Assembly (NCBI GenBank): GCA_036399175.1
Contig: DASWNP010000064.1
Coordinates: 1 to 64,000, forward strand
Length of the DNA stretch: 64,000 nucleotides
Source: DASWNP01 sp036399175
GTDB lineage: Bacteria; Acidobacteriota; Blastocatellia; Pyrinomonadales; Pyrinomonadaceae
Reading direction: 5' to 3'
Below the pieces are notes generated by a model, which worked only from the letters and a program-made list of their open reading frames with translations, was not told the DNA's origin and did not search any database. The position numbers were made by a program, and so were the translations under genes. Positions 62,093 to 64,000 of the stretch are shown here, in pieces; the stretch's first letter is position 1; every line of letters begins with the position of its first letter.

Positions 62093-62183
62093 AGAGGTCA
62101 GAGGTGAGAGGTCAGAGGTCAGTGAAAACAAATCTGTTGCTTTTGCCTTTTACTGACCTCTGACCTCTAACTTCTGACCTCTG
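62093..62183. repeat. Word hairpin, family W3
   Basis: Words AGAGGTCAGAGGTGAGAGGT (62093-62123) and inverse CTGACCTCTGACCTCTAAC (62151-62183). The loop contains AAAACAAATCTGTTGC. It ends five bases before the DUF2227 gene. Confidence 0.88.
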
Positions 62184-62188
62184 TTTTT

Positions 62189-62719
62189 ATGCCTTCTGGA
62201 AAGACACACGACGCGATAACGTTTCTGCTGGCTGCGCCGACGTTCGTGGCCGGATGGGGCTTGACCCGAAGCTTGATGCTCGCCGCGTGCGCGACGGGCG
62301 CAATGCTGTTCGGCGGACTGATGTTCGGCCCCGACCTAGACATTCAATCGCGGCAGTACACGCGCTGGGGCGTCTTTCGTTTTCTCTGGTGGCCTTACAA
62401 GGTGATGTTCCGACATCGTTCGCGATGGTCGCACGGCATCATCTTCGGCACGCTGATTCGCGTCCTCTATTTCGCTTCCGTACTCACACTCGTCGCCGCC
62501 GCAGGCGTTTACCTGCGCGCTACCTTCGTCACCGGCGCGCCGCCCGATTGGGGCTCGCTCACGCGCGCCTGGCACGCCGTTCAAGCCGGGCTCGCCTCGC
62601 AGGGCATCGGCACGCCCGAAGCCCTCGCCGTCCTCGCCGGACTCTGGTGGGGCGCAGCCACCCACACCCTCACCGATGTCGCCTGGTCAGTTCTCCGCAA
62701 AGGCTCGGAAATCTTTTAG
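62189..62719 (+). CDS. DUF2227-family membrane metal-binding protein
   Basis: The 176-residue protein has three hydrophobic segments. It has the family His/Asp residues in SGKTHDAITF, FGPDLDIQSRQY, FRHRSRWSHGIIF and GAATHTLTDVAWS, which resemble the YdjM-like metal-dependent hydrolase pattern. The function of the family is unknown. It lies between two word hairpins. Confidence 0.85.
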   Translation: MPSGKTHDAITFLLAAPTFVAGWGLTRSLMLAACATGAMLFGGLMFGPDLDIQSRQYTRWGVFRFLWWPYKVMFRHRSRWSHGIIFGTLIRVLYFASVLTLVAAAGVYLRATFVTGAPPDWGSLTRAWHAVQAGLASQGIGTPEALAVLAGLWWGAATHTLTDVAWSVLRKGSEIF

Positions 62720-62720
62720 C

Positions 62721-62801
62721 TCGTAAATCGTGAATCGTAAATCGTAAATAGAAACGTGGCGAATCACGCAATCTATTTACGATTTACGATTCACGATTTA
62801 C
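62721..62801. repeat. Word hairpin, family W5
   Basis: Arms TCGTAAATCGTGAATCGTAA (62721-62750) and inverse (62774-62801). The loop AGAAACGTGGCGAATC shares AGAAACGTGG with the W5 copy at 26529. Confidence 0.88.
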
Positions 62802-62808
62802 AAGCTTT

Positions 62809-63996
62809 TCACTTTCCAGCGCGGGTGGCGGCGAGGCGTGCGGCCTGGCGGCGGACGGTTTCGGAGACGTTGCGGCTTTGGGAGATGTTTTTGAGGTCTT
62901 TGGCGTAGAGGCGCGGGAGGATGGTGATGGCTGTGGGGATGGGGGTACGGGGGTTGCGCGCGAGGTTGTGGATGATTGCGTAGGAGCGAGCCCAGGCGCG
63001 GTTCATGGCGATGAGGCGGAGCACTTCGTCTGAGACGGTGCGCATCGAGGCGATGGCTTCTATCTCCTGGTCGGTGATGCGCGGGTTGTGTATGACGGCG
63101 CTGCTGACGACGCGGTTGGAGTCGCGGATGAGGATGGCGCGGGCTTCGCGGTCGCCCTTCATGCCGAGCTTGACGCGGTCTTTGACGCTCATCAGCATGA
63201 TGCGACGAATCAGGGAGATGCGTTCGGGCGCTATTTCGCCTCCGGCTTCGAGGAGCGTTTCGTTGATGATGCGCTCGGCGTTGGCGGTGCGCTGCTCGAA
63301 GGTCTCGTCGATGAGTTCTTCGTAGCGTTCGGCGGGCAGCCACGAGTCGTCGATGTCGGCGTCGGAGACTTCGATGTGCTCGGCGATGAGCCACGCGTCT
63401 TCGAGGGAGAGCGTGGCCTCAGCGCCCGTGCCGATTGACTCGGCGGATTCGATGAACTCGGCTGCCGCCGACATGCCGCGCGCGCGAAGCTCGTCGGCGA
63501 CCTGCTGCGCGCCGCGTTCCTTCTCGAAAAACTCGCGCTGAGTTTCGCGCACGCGCCGCTCGGATTCGGGCGAGCGCGCGGGGTTAGAGAGCACGGCCTC
63601 CATGATGGAGGGCGCGCGAATCATGCGCTGCTGGTTGATGGTGATAAGCTCTAGGACGGCTGCGTCTGTGGTGTTTGAAGCGAGGGCTGCGATGGCGTCA
63701 TCGCCGGTGCGAGGGTTGAGCACGACGGCTTCCTCGACGGCTCTTCCGCCCTTCGCGCGTCGCGCGAGATAGCCGAGCACGTTGGCCGAAGTCTCCGCCG
63801 ACGAGGCGACGCTCAGAAGTGTCTCGGACTCCTGCTCGGCAATCGTCGCTTGCGCGGCCTCGGCGACTTCCGTGTCTTCTCCCTGGCTGAGCACGACGAG
63901 CACTTCGAGCATCTCGTTCTGCGGAAGCGGCAGAAGACCCCGCGCCGCTGCCATGCGCGCCTGCGGTGGCGCAGTGCCCGACATGATGGCCTGCAC
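62809..63996 (-). CDS. Helical repeat protein, 5' end beyond the window
   Basis: At least 395 residues of helical repeats. Units such as VVLNPRTGDDAIAALASNTT, VLSNPARSPESERR, VIHNPRITDQEIEAIAS and NLARNPRTPIPTAI share a NPR-x(4-6) turn every 35-40 residues, as in DUF2336-like or HEAT-like scaffolds. The first visible codon is GTG but the frame is open to the window edge, so the true start is probably outside. The function is unknown; protein-protein interaction is likely. Confidence 0.72.
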   Translation of the reverse strand: MQAIMSGTAPPQARMAAARGLLPLPQNEMLEVLVVLSQGEDTEVAEAAQATIAEQESETLLSVASSAETSANVLGYLARRAKGGRAVEEAVVLNPRTGDDAIAALASNTTDAAVLELITINQQRMIRAPSIMEAVLSNPARSPESERRVRETQREFFEKERGAQQVADELRARGMSAAAEFIESAESIGTGAEATLSLEDAWLIAEHIEVSDADIDDSWLPAERYEELIDETFEQRTANAERIINETLLEAGGEIAPERISLIRRIMLMSVKDRVKLGMKGDREARAILIRDSNRVVSSAVIHNPRITDQEIEAIASMRTVSDEVLRLIAMNRAWARSYAIIHNLARNPRTPIPTAITILPRLYAKDLKNISQSRNVSETVRRQAARLAATRAGK

Positions 63997-64000
63997 GATT

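Noticed and set aside
3394..62801. Word repeats as CRISPR arrays
   Set aside because: There are no identical direct repeats with unique spacers. The structure is a pair of inverse arms around one loop, and no cas gene is present.

Overview
The window is about 62% GC, bacterial, and densely coded on both strands. It probably comes from an acidobacterium, perhaps of the Blastocatellia type. The pointers are a secreted VWFA protein of the kind abundant in Acidobacteriota (23647-24993), OmpA and LpxL-type acyltransferase genes that imply a Gram-negative envelope, and the overall gene mix. This is inference from gene content; no rRNA or phylogenetic marker was compared.

Layout. 0-5.2 kb: a TIR-ATPase-TPR protein, a secreted protein of unknown function, a methyltransferase/rhodanese pair and a small lipoprotein. 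5.2-11.6 kb: the pyruvate dehydrogenase complex in the order E3, E1 alpha, E1 beta, E2, interrupted by a four-helix-bundle gene and a DUF4242 gene. 11.5-16.3 kb: an accessory zone with three copies of a repeat derived from the 3' end of a serine recombinase, and a two-cassette integron-like array (attC sites but no integrase). 16.3-25.7 kb: membrane proteins, a Tat-exported dienelactone-hydrolase-like protein, a translationally coupled pair of large proteins I cannot assign, an OmpA protein and a VWFA protein. 25.9-28.7 kb: lipB, a threonine/serine dehydratase and lipA, which make and attach the lipoyl group needed by the E2 encoded upstream. 29-35 kb and on to 39 kb: an alcohol dehydrogenase, a GT-C-like membrane protein, a GAF hybrid kinase, a lone receiver protein and a five-PAS hybrid kinase. 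39.5-44 kb: an alpha/beta hydrolase, a TetR-fadD operon with a FadR-like operator, and a MscS channel. 44-53.6 kb: tRNA-Ser(TGA), a MITE/REP-like element, a DUF433 protein, a NorD-like VWA protein and a NorQ/CbbQ-like ATPase. The last two are separated by a 4.5-kb island of three opposite-strand genes: a PEP-synthase-like ATP-grasp protein, a nucleoside-deoxyribosyltransferase-like protein and a membrane-GAF protein. 53.9-64 kb: mnmA, sppA, serS, galU, fabG, an LpxL-type acyltransferase, a DUF2227 protein and a truncated repeat protein.

The most unusual structural feature is a set of 23 intergenic 'word hairpins'. Each is about 55-140 bp (295 bp where one is split by an insertion). The two arms are inverted copies built from a short word repeated imperfectly (for example GAGCAGTAAGC or GAGGTCAGAGGTC) around a variable loop. 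Eight word families (called W1-W8 here) share the same architecture. They sit directly against stop or start codons, supply stop codons and C-terminal residues to several genes, and in one case enclose a complete four-helix-bundle gene. None is seen between 10.1 and 25.0 kb.

The best candidates for an undescribed system are the word-hairpin family with its four-helix-bundle carrier, and the three-gene island at 48.6-52.5 kb, which has the look of a nucleotide-centred conflict or signalling cassette.
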